This document shows, piece by piece, positions 41,407 to 53,400 of a DNA stretch of 64,000 nt. How positions within the stretch are numbered: the stretch's first letter is position 1; each line of letters starts with the position of its first letter. The position numbers and the translations under genes are program-made. Origin of the DNA: Liopterus haemorrhoidalis (taxonomy: Eukaryota > Arthropoda > Insecta > Coleoptera > Dytiscidae); the NCBI GenBank assembly GCA_963971575.1, contig OZ020617.1, positions 23,008,740-23,072,739 on the forward strand, in the 5' to 3' direction. The notes under the pieces were generated by a model. It was not told where the DNA came from. It saw only the letters and a program-made list of their open reading frames with translations, and made no database searches.

Positions 41407-42237
41407 GTAGGCCTGTTTGGAATCGTAATTCGCTCATGTTCGGCAAGCTATGAAAAAGCTGTCCTGGTATCCACGCACCGCGTATCTTACCTCTACGCTT
41501 CATACCTACCGCTAACCCATAGGCCAGTGTGGAATCGTGATTCGCTCATGTTCGGCACGCTATAAGAAGGCTGTCCAGGCATCCGCGCACCACGTATCGT
41601 ATCTACGCTTCGTTCCTACGGCTACCCCATAGGCCAGTGTGGAATCGTGATTTGCTCATGTTTGGCACGTTGTGATAAGGTGATCCAGGTGTCCGCACGC
41701 CACGTATCATATCTATGCTCCGCGCCTACAGCTACCGTTTAGGCCAGAGTCTAATCGTGATTCGCTCATGTTCGGAACGCTATGAAAAAGCTGTCCAGGT
41801 ATCCACGCACCGCGTATCGTACCTCTACGCTTCATGCCTACCGCTAACCCATAGGTCAGTGTGGAATCGTGATTCGCTCATGTTCGGCACGCTATGAGAA
41901 GTCTGTCCAGGCATCCGCACAGCACGTATCGTATCAACGCTTCGCGCCTGCGGCTACCCCATAGGTCAGTATGGAATCGTGATTCGCTCGTGTTCGGCAC
42001 GCTATGAGAAGGTTATACAGGCGTCCGCACGCCTCATATCATATCTATGTACCGCATCTACGGCTACCCCATAGGCCAGAGTCGAATCGTGATTCGCTCA
42101 TGTTCGGCACGCAATGAGAAGGCTGTCCAGGCATCCGCTCACCACATATCGTATCTACGCTTCGCGCCTAAGGCTACTCCATTGACCAGTGTGGAACTAT
42201 GATTCGCTCATGTTCGGCACGCTATGATGATGCTGCC
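41407..42237. repeat. 110/112-bp satellite with trimeric higher-order repeat
   Basis: The word CGCTCATGTTCGG recurs at 41431, 41543, 41653, 41763, 41875, 41985, 42095 and 42205, giving spacings 112, 110, 110, 112, 110, 110 and 110. Units 1 and 4 share GAAAAAGCTGTCC and TACCTCTACGCTTCAT. Units 2 and 5 share GAGAAGxCTGTCCAGGCATC-type words. Units 3 and 6 share the CATATCTATG variant. The sequence therefore repeats as a 332-bp trimer, slightly over two copies, plus a unit-2-like seventh monomer. It is clearly less AT-rich than its surroundings. Confidence 0.93.
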
Positions 42238-42381
42238 CGGGTTATCTACGATTTTCAACCGTAGATGCATTAACGAAACTTGCAATTTCTGCTGCTTCCG
42301 ATTTTGGACATAAATTACTTGGAAGTTTGAACTTAAAATGGTATATGTCTGAATATTTTGTGAGAAACAAATGTCTGTGTA

Positions 42382-43040
42382 CAGGGCCGCCGTAGGCCAT
42401 GAAGGGGCCCTTGGGCACATAGAGTTGCGGGCCTTTTTAACAAGTTAAAAAAATAAATGTGAATGAAGAAAATCAATATGCACTTTTATTTAGTGACTTT
42501 ACTGGTTATTATGGTTAGCTTTATACAAATCAAATTTAAGTGATTACTATTTTGATAATTGGACGTTAATGACGATGATTTCTTTCGGGATTTCTGTTGT
42601 GCAAAATCTTCTATTGTGTCCTCAAAGTCTAATTTTTGAAGAATATCACTTTCTATGCACATGATTGACAAATTAGTAAGTCGTTCTTATAACATAGTCG
42701 TTCGTAATTAATTTTTTATTCTTTTTAGCCGTGAAAATGAGCGCTCTTCACTACAATTTGTGTCCATTAAGCAAAGAAATATCCTTGTAGTAACTTCCAC
42801 ATTCGGGAAAATTTCTTCTAATTTATCTGCTTTTATTAGAGTATCTAAGGTTGAGATACTCAAGTCCGCCGATTCATTTGCAAGGTTTTTTAATAAAAGA
42901 AGTAAAATTGCACTTAAAATTGAGCTCTTGGTTTTTCTGTGTAAAGGACGACCTCGGCATTTTGAGGCCCTCATCAAGCCTGGGGCACTGTGCTCGGGCC
43001 CCATATGCCCTTATGAAAAAGATGGAACTGGCTGTGTGTT
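42382..43040 (-). mobile_element. Internally deleted hAT element
   Basis: The left end CAGGGCCGCCGTAGGCCATG with AAGGGGCCCTTGGGCACA is a typical hAT terminus. The right side (GCTCGGGCCCCATATGCCCT) carries the matching subterminal GGGCCC block, but the last bases are eroded. The interior encodes only the hAT C-terminus on the minus strand. Confidence 0.65.
42486..43004 (-). pseudogene. hAT transposase C-terminal dimerisation domain
   Basis: Minus-strand sequence reads KADKLEEIFPNVEVTTRIFL, then CLMDTNCSEERSFSRLKRIK, the hallmark hATC block (SxERxFSxLKxIK). After one stop LSIMCIESDILQKLDFEDTI continues the C-terminal tail. The BED finger and the RNase H-like catalytic core are missing. A short upstream piece (APGLMRASKCRGRPL) is probably untranslated terminal sequence. 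Confidence 0.8.
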
Positions 43041-44504
43041 GGAGAGTTTAAAAAAATCTGGTTATGTGATCTATTTTTATGTAAGTTAAGTACAGGGTCC
43101 TGAAGCTGAATTTATTTAGGTTCAGGTTCAGGTTCTAAATCTTAATTTCGATTCAATAAAACATTTTTTTAGGTTCAAGAACCTAATTTTTTTCATATTC
43201 TGGTTCTGGTTAAAGAAAAAAAATTAAATTAAATTGGAATTACAAAATTATACTACAATATTAATTTATTTAAAAATCACAGAAAACACATCCAAGTTAT
43301 AATTTATTATCAGTAAATAAAAATGAATTACAAAAAAAAAGTACAAATATATGTAAACTTGGTATGTTCCAAACGTTTAAGTGAAACTAGATTTTAAAAT
43401 CTAGTAAATTTTAATGATTAAGTCGGACTTTTGGCCATTTAGTATCAGCTATTGTAAATCCTCTAATAAACTCTCTAGGACTAGCCGGTTCATCAAAATT
43501 TTTACAGTACATACAGACACATGAATGACAGAATAAGGTTTTTTTTTTGGTCATACGTAAAAAACCCTAAGAAATTAAGAATCTCAGGACATATTCATGT
43601 TATACTCCCAAAATTCAATAAATATCGTACTTTGTGTAAGCATTTGCTGTTTAAAAAATTTATGTTTTGGATGTTGGAGGAAATAACTAATTTATACTCG
43701 GTAGATATTTCCTTTTTAGATCTGTTAAAGATCACAAAAATTTAAGTTTTCATATGTTTCAATTCATAGATGTTTCTAATTTTCAAGTTGACATGAAATT
43801 TAAGGTGAAGCATGCCTTTAGTTCATTAATAATAAAGTTTTATCTAGAAATGATAACGTTATTAACTTTAACTTCAGCCCGTGGCACTAAAGAAATTAAC
43901 GAACACTTCAACTTTGCTGCAAAATTGCTTTCATAATATTATTAGAACATCTAAGACAGATTTTTCATCCTGAAATAATTATCTATATTTAAAGGCATTA
44001 TAATGTCTTTAAAGTAAAAAAAAAGAACCCTTCTGTCTAATTATTGACAAAGTTTTATCACTTTTATGTTAATAGTGGGTGTTGAGGCTATGCTCTTTTT
44101 TGAGAGGTTTAATACTGATTTGTAAACACTGATTTCAACTTTTACGTGTTTTTATTTTGACATATAAAACGCTCTATTTTTATTCGGTTCCATGGTTACT
44201 GGAATATATGATAGTAGAGTGGGCTCAGAGCCACCTATCATATAAACCTTAACAGTGGGCTAATTTATAATATTTATGAAAATAGTGATTATTGTGTGAT
44301 AGAAAACGTTATAATACTATATTGTTTTTTAAAGTTTATTTGGTTTTAGTAAAATTGGTGGCTATGAAACACCGAGATTATATTTGTTTTACTTGGGATA
44401 TAGATGTTTAATGAAGCCTTGTTAACTTTTTTAACAAACTTCCCTGGTGATTCATTAAAGACAAATACATTTTCCATGCGATAGTCTAAAAAAATACAGC
44501 ATGT
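43041..44504. other. Mostly unassigned stretch with a repeat end
   Basis: GACAGAATAAGGTTTTTTTT and TGGTCATACGTAAAAAACCC at 43523-43567 match the right part of the 37.7-kb element (38740-38795). GGTTCAGGTTCAGGTTC near 43122 is a short simple repeat. No gene is seen. Confidence 0.5.
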
Positions 44505-45837
44505 TCCGCGTTTTCCTTGAACGGTCTGGAGTAGTGATAGGCGCGTTCCGTGAAATTTTCGTGTCACTTCGTGACACATCCGTTCACGGTAATATCGTGA
44601 GTGAACGTGATTAATATTTTTCTTTCGTGCGTGATTTAAAATTTGTCGTGACGCATCGCGCGTGCAATCACCGCGTGTCACGACTCACGAAATTTTAGTA
44701 AATAGAAGGAATAAGAAGAAAGAATTGTCTTTTTTGTATCATTATCTATGCTAGATTGTGTCTCTTTCTACGACGAAACAACATGTCTCCGTTGCATGGA
44801 GGTGTTAGAATTATTTTTTGTTTAATTTTGAGTGAATCTACTTGAATATGGATAACTCAACAAGCGCAATTTATTTTAAGTATCCTTTTCTTAAAATAAA
44901 TTGAGCCCTGCAAATCCGTGGTTTTTTCTGCGGTTGCAGATAAATTATCATTTAAATCGTGCGGATGCGGATAAAATATCATATCCGCTCATCTGAAATA
45001 TGCACATAAACATAAAATCATCGTTTAGACGTCGCTTCCCACGGAAGATGCGTTTAGATGGCAAGAGTGAAATAATGATACGTTACGTAACTTTTTACTT
45101 TTTACTCTTCCCATGAAGACCTATTTTACGATTACTTATATAGTTAAATATAGTAGAGTATAACAGCCGTAGAAACAACAATTTCTTCTTTGGATTTATT
45201 GCCAGTTTATTAATTTAAAAATAGTTTTGTAATATGTCGTCTTATTTTGCATTTTTTGAAATATTAGTAAAAATTAACAATGGTAATTTGCCACATTTAG
45301 AAACAAACGAAGCTCATATCAAATTTAAAAAAAAAAGATATCTTAAATTTCTTGAAATCGTCGTATAACTTTCATATTACAATAATAGGATGAATTTAAG
45401 AATTTAATTTTATTATTAAGAATTTGCTGATCTTATAGGTCTTTCCTTGTTATTTATTGGTCATAAATGTGATAAATCTGTTTAATTATTTCTAAATATC
45501 ATCATATAATATATTTTGGAAGTGTTGGTATGTGTGTTCTATTCGCCTTCATTTTTCAGGTGACGCGGAGAGAGGAAAATTAAAGAAATATAATTCTTTT
45601 ATATACCTAAATTACATTCGTTTCTTATTAACAAAACAAAATTGGGACCGGCGTGGGTTGGCCACGCGTGAGTCACGAAGTTTCTGAAGTTTATGATTTC
45701 ATGTTCGTGCGTGTAATTTTGAACCTGACTTGGTGAGCGTGCGTGATCTTGACAAAATATTATTCACGCGCCCAACACTAATCTGGAGTTAAACAGAGTG
45801 ACTCGGAAAACTCCGACCTTGCTTCCCGAACCCACTC
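44505..45837. mobile_element. Foldback element copy, split by a hAT-like insertion
   Basis: CGTTTTCCTTGAACGGTCTGGAG (ending 44531) and TTAAACAGAGTGAC then CTTGCTTCCCGAACCCACTC (45789-45837) are contiguous in the copy at 11840-11986. Here they are parted by 1.25 kb. The left arm of this copy is incomplete. Confidence 0.7.
44532..45780. mobile_element. hAT-like non-autonomous element, 1249 bp
   Basis: It begins TAGTGATAGGCGCG and ends CGCGCCCAACACTA, imperfect inverted repeats. The flanks are GTCTGGAG (44524-44531) and ATCTGGAG (45781-45788), an 8-bp target duplication with one difference. Both subterminal regions are filled with TCACG/CGTGA words (GTGTCACTTCGTGACAC, GCGTGATTTAAAATTTGTCG, TGAGCGTGCGTGATCTTGAC), probably binding sites. 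The middle has no recognisable protein. Confidence 0.88.
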
Positions 45838-46690
45838 AATGTTGAATTTAATTCACAAGACATACCATCAATCACAAATATGGACATAGTGGCATATTTA
45901 CTATTATTGCACATTTGTGACAATACTTTTGTATTGAATAAAATTTTACATAATAATAATAAATTAAAAATCGTACCGAAGTAGACGAAACAATTCTTTT
46001 AGTTGTACGATGAGCAACACGAGACTTACTCAGTATCTTCGGTTTTTTTTTTTTTTTTTTTTAATGTTTCTCCTTTACAGCCAATATTTAAACATGGTAC
46101 CCACTCTGTATTATTTATATCTGCAATATTAGGCGATTTTCCTTCAGTAGTTTTAAATAATTCAAGCTAGATTTTTTAAATTGATTTATTAAATATATAA
46201 ATTAAATTGGTTGGCATTGTACCTAGCATCTTTAAGAACTCTTGCCTGAAATAAAATATTTACCACAAAGAAACGCATGTTTTAATTCAGATTCTGTCCT
46301 CTCCTTTCAATGCTTTAATCTACTGCTGGCACCTTTTAATTGATACATTATTTTTATTCGGTTTATATTTTTAATTTCATTTTCTTGGAAATCGATTAAA
46401 TTATACATGGTCTCTACCGCCACCACTCCCATACCCCACAACTACACAAAAACTTGGCGTATTTTATGTTTTTATACATAATCCCGTAAGCATCAATATA
46501 CTACTATAGGATACTTATCCTATCTGTGCCATTTTTAAATGCTCGTTTGATAGTGGTGACTTAACACTAAAATGATCTATATGTTGTTTTTGAGTGAATA
46601 TAACATCAATTTAATGAAATTTAACCAAAAATTTAATAATAATATTAATAATAAGTTTAATGACCCAATTACAGACTCAGTGTTTTAAGT
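45838..46690. other. Non-coding stretch
   Basis: A poly-T run at 46045-46062 is present. No gene or repeat is recognised. Confidence 0.4.
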
Positions 46691-49400
46691 CAGTCGATAT
46701 TACAATATAGTAATTTAGTCTATTAAACTTTACAGATCAGAAATTACATTGACAATATTAAAGACACATTGAAAGATTTGTACATTTTATAACTTTACAA
46801 AACTGTGAAGTAAGAATTCTTCTATGGAGTAAAATGGATTTTTAATAAAATAGTCCTTCATGACATTTTTGAATTTGTTGAAGGCCAATTGTTTGATGTT
46901 AACCGGTACTTTATTCATAAATTTAATTGAGTAGTAGTTAACAGCATTTCTTGATTTCGTCAGTCTCAAGAAATTAGTATAAATATTTGATTTGTTTCTT
47001 GTGTTGTAATCATGAACTTCTGAGAAGGTAGTAAGTCCAGGTATAATATATGTAGATAGATGGTAGCGCCATAATTTTTAAGGTTTTAAATGAGTTTCTA
47101 CAGTCAGATCTATAAGGAATGGATGCAAGAACTCGGATAGCACGCCTCTGCAATGAGAAAACTCTTTTAGCTGCTGTAGAATGTCCCCATGCTAAGATGG
47201 CATATGAAATCTGGCTGTGGAACAATGCATTGTATGCCACCATAAGAACATCCCACTAACAGAATTATAGAGGTTCCGTAAGAGAAAGGTTATGGAACAT
47301 AATCTGCCGGAAAGGATGTCAACATGGTGGTTCCATGTAAGATTAGGGTCCAGATGTTTACCAAGAAATTTGACATTATCCGTGTTATCAAAATTATTAT
47401 TATGTTTGCGCAAGGTAATCAACATTTTTTGGGTCTTTTCAAGGTTGAGGGATAGTTTATTGGTGTCAAACCAGTATTTTGCTTTTTTTAACAAAGATTC
47501 TGTTATTGAAATGGTGTTATTCAGACTTGCAGATTTAACAACAAAAGTTTTGTCATCAGCGTATAAGATACTGGTTTGATCAATAAAAGTTGGAAAATAA
47601 TTTATAAAAATGAGGAATAGGTCCCAGGATGGAGCCTTGAGGAACTCCTGTATCAAGAGTCAGAAAATCTGAATTACCGTTTTTGGTACAAACCAATTGT
47701 TTCCTTCCTGTGAGGTAGGATTCCATAAGAGTGATGCTGGCTTTATCAAATCCATATCTATGAAATTTATCCAGCAGAATCTGGTGGGATACACAATCAA
47801 AGGCTTTCGAAAGATCGAGTAGTGTTGTTAAGCAAAACTCTCCAGCCTCGATGCCAGTAGATATTTCATCGATAAAAGCCAGAATTGCATCAGATGTGGA
47901 TCTATTGGCTCTGAAGCCAAACTGCATATCATGAAACAATTGGTTACATTCAAAGAAGGTTATTATTTGTTTTGAAAGTATTTTCTCAAGAACTTTTGAT
48001 AATATGGGAAGCAATGATATGGGTCGATAGTTTCTCGGATCATTATTATCACCTTTCTTGTGTATTGGTAACACAGTTGCAATTTTTAGGGCATCCGGGA
48101 ATTTGTTCGATAGGATACATCGATTTATTATCTTAGTGAAGGGTATGATAATTGTGTCCTTCACGGATTTTAATATTCCGGTAGTGATTCCATAGTAATC
48201 CTGCGCTTTACTGTTTTTAACTGATTTATTGTATCTCTGACCGTGATACAGGATACAGTGGAGAAGGAAAAGTTAATAGTAGTGTTAGAAGAGGGCATGA
48301 GTTGGATGGGAGACGTATGGGTGGGAGTTATTTCGTCGATTATCTTGCGCGCAGTTTCTACAAAGTGTTTATTAAAATCACTGGCTGTGAGGGTTGATGA
48401 TAGGAGAGGTGAACGATATTTAGGCCTATTGGTGTTTATGATTTGCCATGTTGTTTTAGAAATATTTTTAGAACTTTTAACTAACTTTGAGTTTGCTACT
48501 ATTTTCGCTTCTCGAATTTCATGTTTATATTTGCTTCTAAAAATATTTCGATAAGCCAGTGATTCTTTGGACGGGTTCGTTTGGTATTCATTGTCCAGTT
48601 CAACAAGGTGTTGTCTCATTTTTGTTATTTTTTCATTGAACCATGATACTACATTTACTGTTCGTTTATGGGATTTTTTTTTTAGGGAAACTGGACTTGA
48701 ATACTTGTAGAAACTTACTAAAAAAATAGGTAAATGCATCATTACCATCATATACTTTATTCAGAAAAGACCAGTCTATTTCAGCTAGTTTGGTATACAT
48801 ATTATGAAGTCCCTTTTCAGTAATAGGTCTGTGTATATCTGAGTGTTGAAGACTCATTTTGGGATCAATTTCGCTGATTTCAAAGCAGAAATTTATGCCA
48901 CTGTGGTCAGAAATAGGCATGACTTCTTTGACAGCGCTGGTTTGTAGTGGTTCATAACATAAGAACCTTGAGAAAACGTTGTCTAGCCTATTTCTTCCCC
49001 TTGTGTTGAAGTCAACACAAGAAACAAGACCAAACGATTGCAATAAGTCTGTTACCTCTAAGGCTTGCGTCGTGTTTAAATTAAAATGAACATTGAAATC
49101 TCCACAGAGGATAACATTTTTTTTTTTTTTTTTTTAAAGATAGTACAGTGTTTACAGTTTCCATGAATAAATTAAAATCACCAGAACGGGGTCGATATAA
49201 ATTAATAATTACAGTATTGATAGTTTTTATTACGATGCCAGAAATTTCACAATGACTTTTTGTGTTCAAGTTGTCAATATTTGGTAGGATGGTGTAATCC
49301 AAATCTTCTTCAAGTAGGGTAATGACACTACCACCGCGTTTTTCCTTTCTTGAATTATAGTTGGCGGTTTTGTAAAAGCTAGTTCACAAGTTCACAGGGT
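46691..49400 (-). pseudogene. Jockey-like LINE ORF2, endonuclease to RT end (5'-truncated)
   Basis: Reading leftwards, the EN remnant shows RGGSVITLLEEDLDYTILPN, SGIVIKTINTVIINLYRPRS, RNRLDNVFSRFL and ISDHSGINF. An inter-domain part at 48170-48751 follows. RT has ATVLPIHKKGDNNDPRNYRP, QFGFRANRSTSDAILAFIDE, LDLSKAFDCVSHQILL, TGVPQGSILGP and the catalytic LYADDKTFVV. The thumb reads ILAWGHSTAAKRVFSLQRRA, and the C-terminus stops at 46787-46789. Frameshifts separate the parts at about 49050, 48720, 48165, 47640, 47200 and 47000. ORF1 and the EN start are missing. It resembles, but is not the same family as, the other Jockey-like copies here. Confidence 0.9.
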
Positions 49401-50190
49401 TCCATAAATGTCTATTTACACCACAACATTCACCAAAGAAACCAGATCTAGTTACGTGCTACCAAATGAGACAGATTATACATAATGTCATTGGTAAGCA
49501 AAAACTTGCCACATAAACAGTAGCAAATGTATTAATAAATTGCGTTATCAATCACTCATTAATTTGCCTTTGTACGTTTTTCCATGTGCACTGTAAGTAC
49601 GAGGCTTACCTTTAATGTTTTACAAACGACCAGTAAATGGCAATATTGAAATGTGTCATTACTCTATTCGTAAAATTTGAAATTTGTTATTGTGAAAGCA
49701 GTGGCAGCTTATAAATTGACCGAGTAGTTTGTTGACAGTGAGCGTCTAAAAAAACAAGTTTGTGAAAAAAATTAAATTACTCGTGAAGATTTTCGTTGGA
49801 TAATTTTTTACGATTTTACTAAAGGCCTAAACCGTAGCTCGCGAGCCACGTGTTGCTCGCGGCACGTGGGCGTTTTATGTGGCTCATTTTATCAACTCGG
49901 GCATGAATATTTGTTATATCTAAAAATTATTTGCTCTAGAAAATACAATAGTCCCAGTTAATGGCCACAGTTGCTCAGACATTTATTTTATATCTATAGG
50001 TATAGAAAAAAAAAAAACTTAATGTTTAGGTATTAATTTAGACGATTATTTATAACGAAAAGTTTCATATTAGATTAAATTTATTAAATAAGTAAAAAAA
50101 TAGTAAAGTTTCTTTATTAGATTAATAAAGAAATAATTAATTTTCAATCTGACGATTGTGAGTGAATACGGCAAACTGTTAACATACCTG
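49401..50190. other. Unassigned stretch with a possible hAT end
   Basis: CGTAGCTCGCGAGCCACGTG with TTGCTCGCGGCACGTGGG at 49836-49875 looks like a hAT terminal or subterminal segment. It resembles CTCGAGCCAAGTTG near the hAT end at 63.7 kb. No partner end or coding part adjoins it. Confidence 0.4.
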
Positions 50191-51344
50191 CACTGAGAAA
50201 AATTTGGTACTAAAATTAAATGGAATTATATTTAAAAGTAAAAGAAATTATATTTAAAAAAGTGACAATTGCACAGTGTTATAAATTTAAGTATACTGGT
50301 ATACTTACGCATTTAAGTAGAAAATATACTACAAGTAAAAAGAAAATATTCTTAAATTTTTAATATATGGTTTATTTAATTCTAATACACCGTTTACTTA
50401 AGTTGAGTATATTGGTGTATTAATATATTATACGTTTAATAAGCATTTTATTCAATTTTAATATACAATTATTTATTTTATATGTTATGGGCAAAGTGTA
50501 TAATTCGAACATTATGTAAATTGGCCGGGAATTATATAGAATGCATAGTTCAGTTTGGCAATATACTGCAATTGGGCAATACTGCCCAATTATACACTTT
50601 TCCATAACATATACATTACATTAATAACAATAGGTATATACAATTATTAATTTTTAATTACATACATTTGATAATAAACTCCCAGCTTAATCCGTTTTGT
50701 GTGTATGTAAGTCTAGTACTGGTTCAGACCTAGGTGTGTGTGAGTCCTTGCTCGTGCAAGGCCTTCTTCTTCTAAAAAAAAAAAACAACATTTATTTGTA
50801 TTTTGCAATATTGCACTTATTATTTGTATGTACATATTAGTTACACTAATAATTTATGAATAATTATAATTAATATTTAACAAAATAATATAAATAGCAA
50901 AAAAGATCTATAAATACCTATTTCATAACGATCACTGCCCATATAAAACCTATTGTTATGAAATCTCATTCTGAAAACACTACTAAAATCATGATGCGAC
51001 CCAGATGCCCATAGAACGTTTTATACCGTATGCAAAAGTGCCTTATTGAGATGCGGATATAATTTCAAACTGTTTAATCGGTATAAAGAAAAAAGTTTAA
51101 TTAAATCGACTAGGATTGACTGGAGCCAATGAAACAAACCATGTACAAAGAGATTTTCGTATTGTGCCATTGTGCCAGTAGTTAGTAAAATTGAGGTAGA
51201 CCAAAGCTTAGGTGGGTTGATTGTGTAACACAGGATGCACGGTATATCGGTGCACACAACGGGAGAACAATAACGCAAAATCGGAAGGAATAGCGGAAGA
51301 CGATTGAGACGACTATGCCTTCAAGGGCCTTGAAGGCCGTACCA

Positions 51345-51770
51345 GTAATGATGACTCATTCCTTCTGGCATGTTTTATTGCAAAATTGTTAATTATTTCG
51401 TCATAATTTAGTTTTCTTGCCAACTCGGACTCGATTGACAAAATTGCCAATGAAGAGAATCGCTCCTGACTTATACAAGATCATAAATAATTTTTTATTA
51501 TTTTTTTGAAAACGATCTCTCTGACGATGCAATTGTTACTGGAATTGTCAGTATTACTTTCAAAACAGTTACAAAATTGGGATACACTTCAGATAAATTG
51601 TTCTTGTAAATATATTCTAAAATTTCTAAAATTGAATTTCTTGGCGACAATACCCGACGACACATTTTAATTTCATAAAAAGGGTCTGTACAATCAATGT
51701 CGTCTTTTAAACACAAATTTTAATCTTTACAACATTTAAGCAGATCGTCTTCAGTCATCTTTTGTATATT
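51345..51770 (-). pseudogene. hAT transposase C-terminus, nested
   Basis: The minus strand reads NLSEVYPNFVTVLKVILTIP then VTIASSERSFSKK, a clear hATC block. After a frameshift LAILSIESELARKLNYDEII completes the domain. GGGCC-rich ends at about 51322 (CAAGGGCCTTGAAGGCCG) and 52044 (CTGGCCGGCCCTG) could be its termini, giving a 0.72-kb deleted hAT copy. No target duplication is apparent. The remaining catalytic region is gone. Confidence 0.75.
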
Positions 51771-52699
51771 GTTTGAATTGTACAAAAAGCCAAATTAATT
51801 TTCGTGGTGGTGACAAATTTGCATATGATAAAATTGCATTATCGAAAAACACAAATGTCGGTACTAGCTGCATTGTTTATACATATTTAGTAGAAATAAG
51901 TCCAAATCATTTCATATTTTGTATAAAGGTAAACTGCAACTATGAACAGAACCGATTTAGTCATTCTATAAATAAAAAAAAAAAAACGAGTCGCGCGGGA
52001 CCTTGTGCGATCGCACCGTTCGCACCGCCCTCTGGCCGGCCCTGCAGTCCAGTACTGGTACAGGCCCAGGTGCGGACTTCGATTGCACAGAATGTGGAGA
52101 CAATAGAGATGGCATTAATATAATATCATCAAGGAATTCTTGCTACTGCTGTAAATTTCAAATTCTGGCAAATTCTGAAAAAAAAAATCTTCTGCTGTAA
52201 ACAGTTTATAAAAAGCTAAAACATTATCACACAAGTAAGTTATTATTAAAAGTAGGGAAACACATTACCATACTAAGTATGACCGGGCATATTATTAACA
52301 CAATTACAAGAAAAGCTACTGAAAAGCTAAAATTAGGCTGATCAAGGAGCTAGGGCCCTGATATCGCATGATATAAATAGTCACGTATAATAATATTGTA
52401 AATAAAATTATTGCAATTGACAACAACTTATTGTTAAAATAAATATAAAATAAACAAATAACAACAAACAGTATAAGCAATTAATTAATGTTCACACACA
52501 GCTAGCAACTAGCGTGCAGGAGAGATTTACAGAACATTGAGGTTAATTTTTAACATTTTAAGATACAGAATAGACCGACATATTCGTTAAAAGATTTATA
52601 CATTATTTTTTACATTTAAAGATACAAAATAGATTTTTAGATCGTTCAAAGAAAAATAATTTTCATAACGTCATTAATCATAACGTATTATTTACTTAC

Positions 52700-52769
52700 C
52701 TTGAAATTTGTCTAGGTAATCTTCCAAACCCCAAATTTTTAAAATTTCATTTATATTTTCTTCACACAT
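52700..52769 (-). CDS. Possible first coding exon with SAM-like start
   Basis: ATG at 52769 gives MCEENINEILKIWGLEDYLD then KFQ, followed by a strong donor GTAAGTAA at 52699. IWGLEDYLDKFQ fits the first helix-loop of sterile alpha motif domains. The exon is 70 nt. No matching next exon is recognised in the remaining element, so the gene may be truncated by the internal deletion. Placement 340 bp inside the terminal repeat of the CACTG element suggests an element-encoded gene. A chance match cannot be excluded. Confidence 0.4.
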
Positions 52770-53109
52770 TGTATTTTATATTTAAACTTTTAAACAACAT
52801 TAAAATACCACACTACAACTTAAAAACATGTGGAACACGCCATTACGGGCTCCTACGCAGAGTACATACATTAAACTAGTCACATGTACATTAAAGCTCA
52901 TGTACATTATGCCCAGTTATTATTCACTTAAATTAAGTATATTTTGTATTTAGATTTAAAAGAAAGTATTTAAACAAACAGGTGTATTAAAATTAACTCA
53001 AAAATTCTTTTAAAATATAGTATGCTTACACTTAAATTAAAAAGAAGGATGTTTAAATTAAGAATACAAAATTTAAATACACCATTTTTAGTACCCATTT
53101 TTCTCAGTG

Positions 53110-53330
53110 TGTGATCAGCGATCCGGACAAACACATTTTTCTTTCTACATAAATGTAAAGTAAGTTGCTTATATTTACGTTGTTATTCCTAATAATATCC
53201 CCTTAAAATTTATATATCACTATCACTTAAAAACCCATATATTTCCATATCACTTTATCATTATAAATTAATCATAACCAAAAAACTGTTATATTATACA
53301 ATACAAAATACAACTAATGACACCTGTCAT
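53110..53330. other. Spacer between CACTG element and I-clade LINE
   Basis: Nothing recognisable. Confidence 0.4.
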
Positions 53331-53400
53331 TGGATAGCGGCTAAATGGAACTGAACCGGGCCTGCAACGGGCCCGGCAACATGCCATCTACCGTGCAAAC

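Larger units (their letters stand above)
50191..53109. mobile_element. CACTG-ended DNA transposon, 2.9 kb (CACTA/EnSpm-like?)
   Basis: The left end CACTGAGAAAAATTTGGTAC continues TAAAATTAAA. The right end, read in reverse, is CACTGAGAAAAATGGGTACT. Both ends are followed by repeated short words (TTTAAGTAxAxxATA, TATACTGGTATACTTA, TATTGGTGTATTAA), as in subterminal-repeat transposons. TG flanks both ends, a possible 2-bp duplication. The superfamily is inferred only from the CACTG terminus. Inside are a hAT fragment and, near the right end, a SAM-like first exon. No transposase is recognised. Confidence 0.75.

Noticed and set aside
41407..42237. A tandem tRNA or 5S gene cluster, given the GC-richer 110-bp unit
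   Set aside because: No A, B or C box order, no T-run terminators and no cloverleaf could be recognised in the monomer.
44346..44681. An Arg/His-rich protein on the minus strand
   Set aside because: It spans the foldback and the end of the hAT-like element; its composition comes from the repeated CGTGA words.
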